From the NCBI GenBank assembly GCA_018268895.1, contig JAFDVP010000009.1:233757-297756 (forward strand): 64,000 bases of DNA. The letters are read 5' to 3'. Below are positions 24,112 to 34,897 of the stretch, piece by piece. Under the pieces are notes generated by a model, which made no database searches, had not been told where the DNA came from, and saw only the letters and a list, made by a program, of their open reading frames with translations. The first letter of the stretch is position 1. Every line of letters starts with the position of its first letter. The position numbers were made by a program, and so were the translations under genes. This DNA comes from Acidobacteriota bacterium. GTDB taxonomy: Bacteria > Acidobacteriota > Terriglobia > Terriglobales > Acidobacteriaceae.

Positions 24112-27100
24112 ATGAAATTACGCGTGTATAGGTCAATCAGCGGGCTGCTGTCGGGGATCAAGCTCAGCCCATATTGTTTTTTACTGCTGTTGATGTTTGC
24201 GGAAATGCCATTGACACTGCTGGCTCAGGGAACCACGGGCTCCATCATCGGAGTTGTGACCGATGTCAGCGGAGCCTTTGTGGAAGCCGCCAATGTCACG
24301 GTTCGTGAGGTCGATACCAACCAGACTAGGATTGTTCAGACATCTGCTAATGGAACCTACGTGGTTCCCCAATTGAAGCCTGGACTATATTCAGTGGCCG
24401 TTGAAAAAGCCGGCTTCAAAACGATCACTCAAACCGGAATCAGGCTGGTCATCGATCAAACAGCAACAATTAACACGCAACTGTCGATCGGCGAACAGGC
24501 GGTGAGTGTCGACGTGACGGATAGCCTGCCGGTCATCCAGACAGAAGACTCGTCTATCGGTCTTGTCGTCGACAGCAATGCGATTCAAAACACACCGTTG
24601 AATGGTCGTCTCAGTTTGATGGGGCTGATTGCGCTTGCTCCCGGTGTGCAGGGTGTGGGTGCGCAGGATCAGTTGGCAAAACGCGGGCTGACCTACTCCG
24701 TTGGTTCGGGTTCTGGGCGCTCAACAGGCAGCCTGGGTTCGACTCTGGACGGTATTATCAACACCGACATTATTATTCAGCGTGCCGAACCGGAAGTTCC
24801 TTCGCTGGATGCGATCTCCCAGTTCAAGGTTCTGACGAATGGAGCGCCTGCGGAATTTGGTCAGCCTTCACAGTTGATCGTCGTCACCGCCAGTGGCACG
24901 AACAAGTACCATGGTGGACTACTCTGGTTCAATCGTTCAAAGGGAACTGCGGCGAAGCCTTACTTCAACGGCAGCAGCCCTCGTGCGCCTTATCAGCGTA
25001 ATGAATTCGGCGGTAATTTCTCGGGCCCTATCGTCATACCGCATCTCTACAACGGACGGGATCGCTCCTTCTTCTTTGTCTCCGATGAGGCCTTCCGTTT
25101 GACCCAGTCAGCCAGTAAGAGCAGCCAGCAGCCTACCCAATTGATGCGCTCGGGCGTCTTCACGGAGTTTGCGCAGCAAGTTATCGATCCTGCAACAGGC
25201 TTGCCGTTTCCTAACCACACTATCCCAGCGTCGCGCATCAACCCCGTCACTTCACGGTTACTGAGTCTTTTGTATCCCTTGCCGACGCAAGGAGGGACTG
25301 GAACAAATACCTACGAGTTGGTGCCATATACCAGTGTTGCCAATAGATTCTCTCTCCGAGTGGATCATCGGTTCAGTGATAAGGATCAGATAAGAGGAAC
25401 CGTCATGCTTGCCCACTACGGTCCCAGTCCTACGGTTGGCGCAACGAGCCTCCAGGGTGGCTATTCTGGCGATGGCGAGCGCAATCACCTCTTTATTGTG
25501 GGTTGGACGCATACGTTTTCCCCAACAATGCTCCTTGATACCTCTGCGTCCTATCAGCATCTTCCCATCTTTCGTACGCCGCAGAACTATCAAACCAAAT
25601 GGGAATCGATCGTTCCGGGCCTTAGTTCTCAGATTATCGAAGGTGCTCCGCAGATCGGCATTACCAACATTACGTCGGTCGGCGAGTCAGGTTCAAAAGA
25701 CCTCATCCAAGGAGCGCAGTACGCAACCTCGCTGACCAAGGTCTTCACGCACCATACCGTTAAGGCGGGATTCAACTACCTTTACGACACGGACTGGAAC
25801 GCTTCGGCGTCGACTCCGGCCCGTGGGCAATACAATTTCAACGGTCAATATAGCCAAGGAGGTCAGTCGTCCTCCAGTGGCGCGCCTTGGGCATTTGCTG
25901 ATTTTCTACTCGGATTGCCTTCTACAACTTCTCAAGGTTCTTCAGGAACCGTCGTCACCCGAAACATGACCCAGCAATGGGGAGCTTATGTGCAGGATGA
26001 CTGGAAGCTCACGCCAAGGCTGACCATCAATGTTGGGCTGCGCTATGACCTGCAGTGGTTTGGCCCTGGTTATGAAGATCAGGCGGCACTCTTTGTGCCT
26101 TCACTCAAGAAGGTTGTAGTCTTTGGGAATTCATATCCTTCAACTGCGATTCCTTACTACGTCAACTATCTCAAACAGTTCAATCTCATTGCGTTATCTT
26201 CCGAGGTGGGACTTCCCAGTAATTCGTTCAGCTACCTGGGGCGGGTGAATAAAAACTTTGCTCCTCGCTTAGGCTTTGCATATCAGGTAACACCCAACAC
26301 CGTTCTGCGCGGCGCATCGGGAATCTACTACAGCATGCTGGGCGCGCTCTCCGTCGGCAATATGTTTGGCAATCTTCCTTTTATTGCCACTCAGACATAT
26401 ACCAACTCCCCGAATTACAGTTCGGCGTTCTCGATGAACAATCCTTTCGGATCGGCGGGAACTTACAGCAACAATCCGTCCGTTACTGCACAGCATCCGC
26501 TCGTCAACCCCTATACCGAACAGTACAATCTGGCGATCGAACACCAGTTTGCCGCTGGCACAGCGCTGCGCGTGGGGTATGTCGGTCAGCATGACCTGAA
26601 AGCAAACGGCAGCCTTAAAATCAACCTGGCAGACCCGCCGATTGTGGGGGCAACGGTGCAGAGCACGAATCTGATCCAGCCTCTTGCCGCTATCACATAC
26701 TCGGGTGTTCCCCTCTATCATTCCACGATGAATGCATTGCAAGTAGGAGTCCATCGGACTCTGAGAGCTGGCCTTGTCTTCGGTGCGGAGTATCAGTGGA
26801 GCCGCATCCTTGGAACGGAATCGCTTCAGAATCCCTCCGGCAGCAGTCCGCAGGACTCTTATGGACCCATTGGAGGTATCGCCACTCAGGTCCTTCAGAT
26901 GAACTATGGCTATGAGCTTCCCATGGGCCGTGGCAAGTGGATTGGCGGGGGAATGAGTAACTTCGCCGATAAGGTATTTGGCAACTGGAAGTTGTCGGGG
27001 ATTGTGAGCGCACAGAACGGACAGCCATTCTCTGTAACTTATACGGCCCCTGGGAGTCCCGTGGGCCAGGTCAGTGGCCGTGCCAATCGAGTTCCCGGAG

Positions 27101-27519
27101 CCGCTCTTTATCCGTCGAACAAAACGAAGACTCAATGGTTCAATCCTGCGGCCTTCACCGCTCCAACCTGCTACAACTCGGTGATAACCGGTAGTGCGAC
27201 GATTAGTTGCCAGGCCGTGTATAACGCGGGGCAAGCAGCAGGAGTCAAAACCTATGCCTCCTACGGCAACTCTGCTTACAACATGCTGCGTGGTCCTGGA
27301 TTCCAGAACTGGGATATGAGTCTCCAGAAGACGATTAAGTGGAAGGAACGCTATAACGTTCAGCTGCGTGCTGATACCTTCAACGTTTTCAACCACCCCA
27401 ACTTCGAAGTGCCCAATACAAATATCTCCAATTCGAATGTGGGAACGATCACCTCAACATCGTCTACGCCAACCTATCAGCAGCGCACCATGGAGTTCGC
27501 CGCCAAGTTCAACTTTTAA
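24112..27519 (+). CDS. TonB-dependent receptor with N-terminal carboxypeptidase-regulatory-like domain
   Basis: This 1135-residue outer-membrane receptor has a signal peptide ending near LLAQG. A beta-sandwich domain follows (GSIIGVVTDVSGAFVEAANV ... YVVPQLKPGLYSVAVEKAGFK, residues ~42-110), then a plug domain (TPLNGRLSLMGLIALAPGVQ, FKVLTNGAPAEFGQPS) and a long beta-barrel ending in ...QRTMEFAAKFNF, with a terminal Phe as in outer-membrane proteins. It is of the large acidobacterial oligosaccharide-receptor type. Two LacI-type operators precede it, so it is likely the outer-membrane importer for the island. No SusD-like partner is present. A hairpin follows its stop. Confidence 0.94.
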   Translation: MKLRVYRSISGLLSGIKLSPYCFLLLLMFAEMPLTLLAQGTTGSIIGVVTDVSGAFVEAANVTVREVDTNQTRIVQTSANGTYVVPQLKPGLYSVAVEKAGFKTITQTGIRLVIDQTATINTQLSIGEQAVSVDVTDSLPVIQTEDSSIGLVVDSNAIQNTPLNGRLSLMGLIALAPGVQGVGAQDQLAKRGLTYSVGSGSGRSTGSLGSTLDGIINTDIIIQRAEPEVPSLDAISQFKVLTNGAPAEFGQPSQLIVVTASGTNKYHGGLLWFNRSKGTAAKPYFNGSSPRAPYQRNEFGGNFSGPIVIPHLYNGRDRSFFFVSDEAFRLTQSASKSSQQPTQLMRSGVFTEFAQQVIDPATGLPFPNHTIPASRINPVTSRLLSLLYPLPTQGGTGTNTYELVPYTSVANRFSLRVDHRFSDKDQIRGTVMLAHYGPSPTVGATSLQGGYSGDGERNHLFIVGWTHTFSPTMLLDTSASYQHLPIFRTPQNYQTKWESIVPGLSSQIIEGAPQIGITNITSVGESGSKDLIQGAQYATSLTKVFTHHTVKAGFNYLYDTDWNASASTPARGQYNFNGQYSQGGQSSSSGAPWAFADFLLGLPSTTSQGSSGTVVTRNMTQQWGAYVQDDWKLTPRLTINVGLRYDLQWFGPGYEDQAALFVPSLKKVVVFGNSYPSTAIPYYVNYLKQFNLIALSSEVGLPSNSFSYLGRVNKNFAPRLGFAYQVTPNTVLRGASGIYYSMLGALSVGNMFGNLPFIATQTYTNSPNYSSAFSMNNPFGSAGTYSNNPSVTAQHPLVNPYTEQYNLAIEHQFAAGTALRVGYVGQHDLKANGSLKINLADPPIVGATVQSTNLIQPLAAITYSGVPLYHSTMNALQVGVHRTLRAGLVFGAEYQWSRILGTESLQNPSGSSPQDSYGPIGGIATQVLQMNYGYELPMGRGKWIGGGMSNFADKVFGNWKLSGIVSAQNGQPFSVTYTAPGSPVGQVSGRANRVPGAALYPSNKTKTQWFNPAAFTAPTCYNSVITGSATISCQAVYNAGQAAGVKTYASYGNSAYNMLRGPGFQNWDMSLQKTIKWKERYNVQLRADTFNVFNHPNFEVPNTNISNSNVGTITSTSSTPTYQQRTMEFAAKFNF

Positions 27520-27535
27520 ACCGCACTCTTACAAT

Positions 27536-27576
27536 TAAGAGGCCTCCACCCTTTGGCAAAAGTTGGAGGCCTCTTA
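27536..27576 (+). terminator. Strong hairpin after the TonB receptor
   Basis: A 12-bp perfect stem (AAGAGGCCTCCA and its complement) with a loop of about 15 nt lies 17 bases after the stop. The stem is followed by only a short ATTG, so it is a terminator candidate without a clean T-tract. Confidence 0.6.
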
Positions 27577-27624
27577 TTGCAGGAAATTTTTGCCAGCAAA
27601 ACGCGTTCCGGCTTCAGATGCCAA

Positions 27625-28694
27625 TTCAACTAGCAAGCGCAACAAGGGTTTCCGGCGACCCATGAGAGACTTCCAAGGGTGTTCGATAACCTAGCACACG
27701 ACGCGGGCGGTTGTTAAGCCGCTCTTCGGCCCGCTCGACATCCTGCCTGGACACCCTCGCAAAGTCAGTCTGCTTCGGAAAGTATTGCCGGACCAGCCCA
27801 TTGGTGTGTTCGTTGAGGCCGCGCTCCCACGAATGATACGGCTTTGCAAAATACGTTTCTGCGTCTAATGCCTCTCCGAACGATTTATGCCGCGTGAACT
27901 CCTTGCCGTTGTCCATCGTCAGCGTCAAAACCTTTCCTCGATACTCGCCAAGTTTTGATTCGATGGCTCCTGCCACGCCTTCCGCCTTGCATGAGTCAAC
28001 CAACGCCAGACGAAGCAGCTTCGAGCAACGATCCACCATGCTCACCAGCGCACCTGTTTGCTTGTTTGGCCCGACAATCGTATCGAGTTCCCAGTCGCCC
28101 ACACGCGATTTATGCTCCACCACAGCCGGGCGCTGGTCGATGTCCACCCTGTCTGGTATCCGTCCACGCGACTGACGGCAGCTACCGCGTCGCCAGTACC
28201 GCCGTCCACGATGTCGTAAATGCGAATGCAGCGTTCCTTTGCGGAACTTGTCCAGCCATACATATTGGTAGATGCGTTCATGGCTTACCGCAGGCAGTTT
28301 TTCCTGGCGGTGCTTGAGCCAGCCACTGATCTGTTGGGGACTCCAATCTTCCCGAATACGATCTTCCACGAAGGCTATCAACGGCTTCGTCATTTGCGTG
28401 GTCGGCTGTCCCGCTTCTTTTGTCGTTCTTCCGCCTGGGCTTGCGCCCAATGGTAGTAGTAGCCCGTCTTCATCGAATTGCGTTGCAACTCGCGGCTGAT
28501 GGTCGAGCGATGAACCCCAAGCTCGCGGGCTATCTCCGTCTGTGAAACCCCTCTCTTCAACAGAACGCAGATCTGGCATCTCTCTTCATAGGTCAGATGT
28601 CTGTAACTTCTCATGGCTCCCTCCAAGTTACGTTGCCCATGAAAAGCCACATCCTCAGACCGCTGGACAGGCGTTGTTGCGCCTTATGGTTGAA
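27625..28694 (-). mobile_element. IS30-family insertion sequence
   Basis: About 1.07 kb, the usual size for the family. It is bounded by imperfect terminal inverted repeats: 27625-27647 against 28672-28694, 18 of 23 positions matching when one is reverse-complemented (core GGCGCAACAA / GCGCAACAA). The transposase stop codon lies inside the left repeat. Target-site duplications could not be identified with confidence. It inserts between the receptor terminator and the histidine kinase gene. Confidence 0.8.
27626..28614 (-). pseudogene. IS30-family transposase, frameshifted
   Basis: The N-terminal frame (from ATG 28614, GGAGGG 5 nt upstream) encodes the IS30 helix-turn-helix YRHLTYEERCQICVLLKRG...STISREL. 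It stops at 28392-28390 after SRPRK. The -1 frame then continues with MTKPLIAFVEDRIREDWSPQQISGWL and the DDE catalytic core: GDWELDTIVG (first D), LTLTMDNGKEFTRH (second D) and SWERGLNEHTNGLVRQ with the Glu. The two frames meet in an ATGA overlap. Because IS30 transposases are normally one ORF, this looks like a one-base lesion, though restart or frameshifting at ATGA could rescue it. Confidence 0.75.
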
Positions 28695-28827
28695 AGGGCC
28701 CCACAAAACGCCTGCACAGTTCCTACACAGCTAAAATATGGCTATTTATCCATAATTAAATGAGTCTTCTACAAAATAATACTCACCCCCTCAGGATGAC
28801 ACATCCATTGAGGCTTTCATCTATTGC

Positions 28828-30321
28828 TCAGTAGGCCCCGGCCTGTTCAAGCGGGAGGCGCACCTGGAAGCAGGTTGAGCCGGGCCTGGATTCGACCTGG
28901 ATGTAGCCGGAGTGGCGTTGCACGATACGCTGCGCCGTGTCGAGTCCGAGCCCGAGTCCGCGGCCTGGGGCCTTGGTAGTGTAGAAGGGCTCGAAGATGC
29001 GGTTCTTCAGGTCGGGCTCGATGCCCTGGCCCGTGTCCCATACTTCGACGAAGGCCATGCGTCCCTGGAGCCGCGTGGTCAGCCGCAGAGTTCCCTTGTC
29101 CTTCATGGCGTCGAGGGCGTTTTCGATCAGCGCGGTCCAGACCTGGTTGAGCTCGCGGCCATAGGCGCCTACGGGCGGCAGGACGGGGTCGAACTCGGTC
29201 TCGACTTTGATGTCGTGCAGGCGCGACTTGAACATGACGAGCGTGTTCTCGAGCGACTGTGCGAGGTCGACGTCCTGGATGGGCGCCTGGTCCATGTAGG
29301 AGTAGTCCTTGATGGCGCGGATGAGGTCGAAGATGCGCACGGTCGAGTTGACGACGGTCTCGGCCATGCGCTCGGCGCGCAGCGAACTGGCGACAGTGGC
29401 CACCGCGACGGGGAGCGCCTCGGAGGTCATGATGCCGGCGAGCTCGTCGAGGTGCGCCGTGGGCAAGCCGGTTTCGGCAAGCGCCGGCGCGATGGCCCAC
29501 GGGTTGGAGATGTTGTGCGCCTCAAGCCAGCGGACGAGCTCGAACTCGCGGTCGCTCTCGGCGAGGGCGTCTGCAGTGGTAGTTTCGGTGCTGCGCTCGG
29601 CCATGGTGGCGCGTACGTTGACGATCCAGTTGCGGTACTTGGAGGTGATGGAGTCGGGCAGACAGAGATTGCCCATGCGGTACTTCTGGTCGCCGTACTG
29701 ACGCAGCTCGGAGAAGAGACTCGACGCGGAGCGCTGCGCGGCCGAGGCCGGATTGTTGAGCTCGTGCGCTAGGTTGGCGGCGAGCTTGCCCAGCGCGGCC
29801 AGCTTTTCCGTCTGCTGCTCCATGCGCGTGACCTCGCGGACGCGGTCCATCATGGTCCAGACGCAGCGCTCTGTCATGGAGGGGATCGCCGCGAGCATTG
29901 CGGGATAGTGTCTCTCGTGGATGGTGAGCGCCCACCCGTCGCCGACGAGGTAGCCGTCGCCGCCGTAGTTTTTCATACGCGAAAAAGGCAGCTTTCCGGT
30001 CATCGCTCCGGCGCGCCCGATGAACATCATCATGGGGCCGTGGTTGTGGCGGCGCACGTGGACCTCGCCTTTGAGGATGAAGACCATACTGTCGGCGGGG
30101 CTGCCTTCGGTGAAGACCATGGCGCCGTCTTCGCCGACGAGCTCTGTGCCGTGCTGGGCGAGCCAGGTGTACTCCTCTTCCGATAGACCGTCGAGCGCGG
30201 GGATGGTGCGCAGCGCGGCGACGATCTCCGGCAGCGGCGTGGGCTCGGTGGGGGGAGCGATAAAGATTGCGGGACCGAGCTGCTGGGGAAGGACAGCTTC
30301 AAAACTGCTGGGGGCGGCCAT
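28828..30321 (-). CDS. Sensor histidine kinase with N-terminal cyclic-nucleotide-binding domain
   Basis: This 497-residue soluble protein has a cNMP-binding-like domain at residues ~40-145 (GLSEEEYTWLAQHG... VFTEGSPADSMVFILKGEVHVRR). The histidine-kinase dimerisation segment follows (LAALGKLAANLAHELNNP, H186), then a long linker and the ATPase domain: N box ALIENALDAM, G1 DTGQGIEPD and G2 GRGLGLGLDTAQRIV. No membrane segment and no adjacent response regulator are present. GGAG 8 nt upstream of the ATG at 30321 favours this start over an upstream in-frame ATG at 30465. It may sense a cyclic nucleotide or another ligand in the cytoplasm. Confidence 0.88.
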   Translation of the reverse strand: MAAPSSFEAVLPQQLGPAIFIAPPTEPTPLPEIVAALRTIPALDGLSEEEYTWLAQHGTELVGEDGAMVFTEGSPADSMVFILKGEVHVRRHNHGPMMMFIGRAGAMTGKLPFSRMKNYGGDGYLVGDGWALTIHERHYPAMLAAIPSMTERCVWTMMDRVREVTRMEQQTEKLAALGKLAANLAHELNNPASAAQRSASSLFSELRQYGDQKYRMGNLCLPDSITSKYRNWIVNVRATMAERSTETTTADALAESDREFELVRWLEAHNISNPWAIAPALAETGLPTAHLDELAGIMTSEALPVAVATVASSLRAERMAETVVNSTVRIFDLIRAIKDYSYMDQAPIQDVDLAQSLENTLVMFKSRLHDIKVETEFDPVLPPVGAYGRELNQVWTALIENALDAMKDKGTLRLTTRLQGRMAFVEVWDTGQGIEPDLKNRIFEPFYTTKAPGRGLGLGLDTAQRIVQRHSGYIQVESRPGSTCFQVRLPLEQAGAY

Positions 30322-30678
30322 CGAGCGAATCTCCTTCTGCCATCTTGGGGCAGGAACATCGAAACGACCAGGCAATGGTGTCTCTATTCTGACAGGTTTG
30401 CCGGAAGGAAGGGAGCAACGCGGCTGGGGAAATCCCGCGTTTTGTGACGAAAGAGAGGGGAACATCTATACGATGCAACGCGATGGATGATGGATGGAAA
30501 AGAATTGCCCTGCGCTAAGACTGTTTTCGTATGGTGTCATGTTCCCCGAAAACGAAGGGCTGTCATAGGACAAATACAGAGATTCTTCGCGGCGCTCAGA
30601 ATGACGTCGCTTTATCAATCACAGCAATAGAGACATAACCACAGCTAGAGACACAACCACAACAACAGGGACATAACG
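30322..30678. other. Gene-free stretch with a degenerate repeat and a short tandem repeat
   Basis: It contains a weak family-1 repeat remnant at 30582-30612 (TCTTCGCGGCGCTCAGAATGAC) and about three imperfect copies of an 18-base unit around AGAGACATAACCACAGCT between 30622 and 30677. No coding frame is supported. The left part is the 5' region of the kinase gene. Confidence 0.5.
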
Positions 30679-32202
30679 CTATGGTCTGCTGCGGCCTGCG
30701 GACTGGATGCGGTCGAGAGATGCAAGCATTTGTTTCACTCTCTCGGGATACAGTGCGGCGACGTCCTTCTTCTCCGATGGGTCAGTGGTTCGGTGGTAGA
30801 GCTGCGGCTGTGGAGCGTTGCCCAGCTCGGTGTTCGTGTACTTATCGAAACGCGGCTTGTTGCTGGGGCGAATCAGCTTCCATTCCGCTTCGATCAGCGA
30901 GAGAACGCCCGCCTCTTCGATGAGCGAGGTCCGTCCAGTGCGCGAGCGGCCGAGCAGCGCGGGCAGAATGTCGAAGCTGTCGGGGGCGTCGCTGGCGGAG
31001 ACGGTCTGTCCTGTGAGTGTGGCCAGAGACGACAGCAGGTCGATCTGGTCGACCAGTGCGTTCGATGTCGTACCGGGCTTGATATGGCCCGGCCAGGTGG
31101 CGATGAAGGGAACGCGCGTGCCGCCGTCGAAGTTGCTGTATTTGCCGCCGCGGTAGATTCCCGCGGGCTTGTGCGAGCCGAGCTTTGCGACGGCCTCGTC
31201 CTGGTAGCCGTCGTCGACGACGGGGCCGTTGTCGCTGGACAAGATGATCAGCGTGTTCTTGTCGAGGCCGTTCTTCTTAAGCGTGTCGACGACGCGGCCG
31301 ACGCACCAGTCAAGCTCGGCGATGGCGTCGCCGCGCGGGCCCATGCTGGTCTTTCCAACGAAGCGCTGATTGGGTAGCCGGGGGACGTGGATGTCGTGGA
31401 CCGGGTAGTAGAGAAAAAATGGCCGGGCCTTGTTCTGCTCGATGAAGTTGACGGCCTTTGTCGAGAGCGTATCGGCGATGTCCTCGTCGACCCACAGGGC
31501 GGACTTGCCGCCTTCCATGTAGCCGATGCGGCTGACGCCGTCGACGATGGCCATGTCGTGTCCATTGCTGGGCTTCATCTTGAGCAGCTCGGGGTTTTTG
31601 CGGCCGGTGGGTTCGTTGGGGAACGGCTCTTTGTAGCTGATGTGGATGGGGTCGGACGGGTCGGCGTTGACGACGCGATGGTTCTCGACGAAGACGCAGG
31701 GCACGCGGTCGGGGGTCGCGGGAATGATGAAGGAGTAGTCGAAGCCGACCTCGAGCGGGCCGGGTTTGATCTCGGCGTTCCAGTCGATCTCGCCGGAGCC
31801 GAGGCCGAGGTGCCATTTGCCGACGACGCCGGTGGCGTAGCCGCTGCGCTTCAAAAGCGAGGGGAGCGTGAGCTGGTTCTTGTCGATGATGAGCGCCGCA
31901 TCGCCGGGCAGGATGCCAGTGCCGGGCTTGCGCCAGGCGTACTGGCCCGTCATGACGGAGTAGCGCGAGGGCGTGCAGGTGGCGGAGGTCGCATGCGCGT
32001 CGGTAAAGCGAAGCCCGCGGGCGGCGAGAGCGTCGATGTTCGGTGTGCTGACGCGGGTGGCGCCGTAGCAGCTTACGTCGCCGTAGCCGAGGTCGTCGGC
32101 GTAGATGAAGACAATGTTGGGATGCGCCGCTGGTGTCGCTGCGCCGAGCAGTCCTGTTGCGGAGGCGGCGCCGAGAGCCTGGAGAAACTGTCTTCTGTCC
32201 AT
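30679..32202 (-). CDS. Exported sulfatase (arylsulfatase A family)
   Basis: This 507-residue protein has a Tat-like signal (MDRRQFLQALGAASATGLLG). It carries the alkaline-phosphatase-fold metal site NIVFIYADDLGYGD (D36, D37) and the formylglycine motif CTPSR (C76) with VMTGQYAWR behind it. VGKWHLG and ILSSDNGPV with Asp-Asn metal ligands follow. The Cys needs conversion to formylglycine by a maturase not present in this window. The substrate is unknown; a sulfated glycan is possible but the gene is outside the amino-sugar island and has no operator of that type. It follows ilvC on the same strand with a gap of about 84 bases. Confidence 0.92.
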   Translation of the reverse strand: MDRRQFLQALGAASATGLLGAATPAAHPNIVFIYADDLGYGDVSCYGATRVSTPNIDALAARGLRFTDAHATSATCTPSRYSVMTGQYAWRKPGTGILPGDAALIIDKNQLTLPSLLKRSGYATGVVGKWHLGLGSGEIDWNAEIKPGPLEVGFDYSFIIPATPDRVPCVFVENHRVVNADPSDPIHISYKEPFPNEPTGRKNPELLKMKPSNGHDMAIVDGVSRIGYMEGGKSALWVDEDIADTLSTKAVNFIEQNKARPFFLYYPVHDIHVPRLPNQRFVGKTSMGPRGDAIAELDWCVGRVVDTLKKNGLDKNTLIILSSDNGPVVDDGYQDEAVAKLGSHKPAGIYRGGKYSNFDGGTRVPFIATWPGHIKPGTTSNALVDQIDLLSSLATLTGQTVSASDAPDSFDILPALLGRSRTGRTSLIEEAGVLSLIEAEWKLIRPSNKPRFDKYTNTELGNAPQPQLYHRTTDPSEKKDVAALYPERVKQMLASLDRIQSAGRSRP

Positions 32203-32286
32203 GAACGAAAGAATACAACAGAAAAGGAAAGGCCTCTCCGCTCACCCGGTACACGCAGCGTGCGGAGAGGCGACCCTGTTTTTCTG

Positions 32287-33833
<1,547 letters not shown>

Positions 33834-33918
33834 CAAAACAAGCAACAGCAAAACAAATGCAAAAGATCAGCATAGGCAGCGGTGTAAACGGCGACGGCAA
33901 ACAAGGCCGCGAAATGCG

Positions 33919-34533
33919 TTAGGTTTCATCTTCGGCGAACTGGTTGGGCAGGTCGTCGGCCTCCGGGCGGTTGGGGTAGGCGGCAGGCAGCTCGCCGTTG
34001 GGGCTGCCGAGGGCTTTGAGGACGCGGCTGGTGTGGCGGCCGCGGCGCATGGCCATGCGTCCGGTGCGCGAGACTTCGAGGACCTCGAATTTCGACTCGC
34101 GGAGGACCTGTAGCAAGCCTTCGATCTTCGAGGCGGCTCCGGTCATCTCGAGCATGATGGACTCGGGGGCGAGATCAACAACGCGCGCGCGGAAGACGTT
34201 GGCGAGCTCGAAGATCTGCGAGCGCGAGTGCTGGCCGTGCGGTGTGTTGGGGCCGGCGGCGACCTTGATGAGGCAGAGCTCGCGGATAACAGCCTCACTG
34301 CGGCCGAGCTCGTCGACGTCGCGCACGATCTCCAATTTGTAGAGCGAGGCGCGGACGCGATCGGCGGCGTGCTCGGGCGCGTCGCAGACAATGGTCATGC
34401 GGGAGACGCCCTCGCGCTCGCTCTCGCCTACGGTGAGGGAGACGATGTTGACGTTGAGACGGCGGAAGAGGGAGGCGACCCGGGTGAGCACTCCGGGCTT
34501 GTCGTCTACGAGGGCTACGAAGGTGTGGAGCAT
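33919..34533 (-). CDS. ilvN: Acetolactate synthase small (regulatory) subunit
   Basis: This 204-residue protein has an N-terminal ACT domain (MLHTFVALVDDKPGVLTRVASLFRRLNVNIVSLTVG, residues 1-75), the valine-binding regulatory module of acetohydroxyacid synthase, and the C-terminal domain (HSRSQIFELANVFRARVVDLAPESIMLEMTG...). The Arg/Pro-rich tail is longer than in Escherichia coli IlvH. It is downstream of ilvB with a small membrane-protein gene between. Confidence 0.94.
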   Translation of the reverse strand: MLHTFVALVDDKPGVLTRVASLFRRLNVNIVSLTVGESEREGVSRMTIVCDAPEHAADRVRASLYKLEIVRDVDELGRSEAVIRELCLIKVAAGPNTPHGQHSRSQIFELANVFRARVVDLAPESIMLEMTGAASKIEGLLQVLRESKFEVLEVSRTGRMAMRRGRHTSRVLKALGSPNGELPAAYPNRPEADDLPNQFAEDET

Positions 34534-34553
34534 GTAGGGCCTTTCTTAGCAAG

Positions 34554-34832
34554 TCAGCGAATGCGTAGTCCATTCTTGGATCTGATTCTGATGATTAGCA
34601 GTGCGAGCAATCCAAAAAACATTACGTCGAAGACTACTGCAACGATAAGGTACAAATTCGCGTGATCGGAATGGATACCCTGCTGGAAAAATACAGCCGC
34701 GAAGAGCAATCCAGGTGCGAGCAGGACATCTATATCTTCAAATCGCGAAATAGTGCTGATCCCACCAACGATCGCAACTGTAGCGACTCCAATTGCCAAT
34801 GCAGAGCCGATTTGTGTTTTTGTGAAGGTCAT
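34554..34832 (-). CDS. Small hypothetical membrane protein between ilvB and ilvN
   Basis: A 92-residue protein from ATG 34832. It has two or three hydrophobic segments (SALAIGVATVAIVGGI, LLAPGLLFAAVFF, YLIVAVVFDVMFFGLLALLIIRI) and a basic tail. No family is recognised. The frame can extend to 34874 but would then read through a palindrome (34851-34863). Its base composition is AT-richer than its neighbours, pointing to insertion into the operon. Confidence 0.6.
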   Translation of the reverse strand: MTFTKTQIGSALAIGVATVAIVGGISTISRFEDIDVLLAPGLLFAAVFFQQGIHSDHANLYLIVAVVFDVMFFGLLALLIIRIRSKNGLRIR

Positions 34833-34850
34833 GGGAGTCGTGATCTCTGA

Positions 34851-34863
34851 GGGCTGAAAGCCC
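34851..34863. repeat. Short palindrome (family 2) before the small membrane-protein gene
   Basis: GGGCTGAAAGCCC, an imperfect single hairpin 19 bases upstream of ATG 34832. It resembles the larger two-hairpin copies at 37135 and 39599. Confidence 0.6.
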
Positions 34864-34897
34864 AATCGATCCACGCATAGTGGAGGCGCGAAACACG

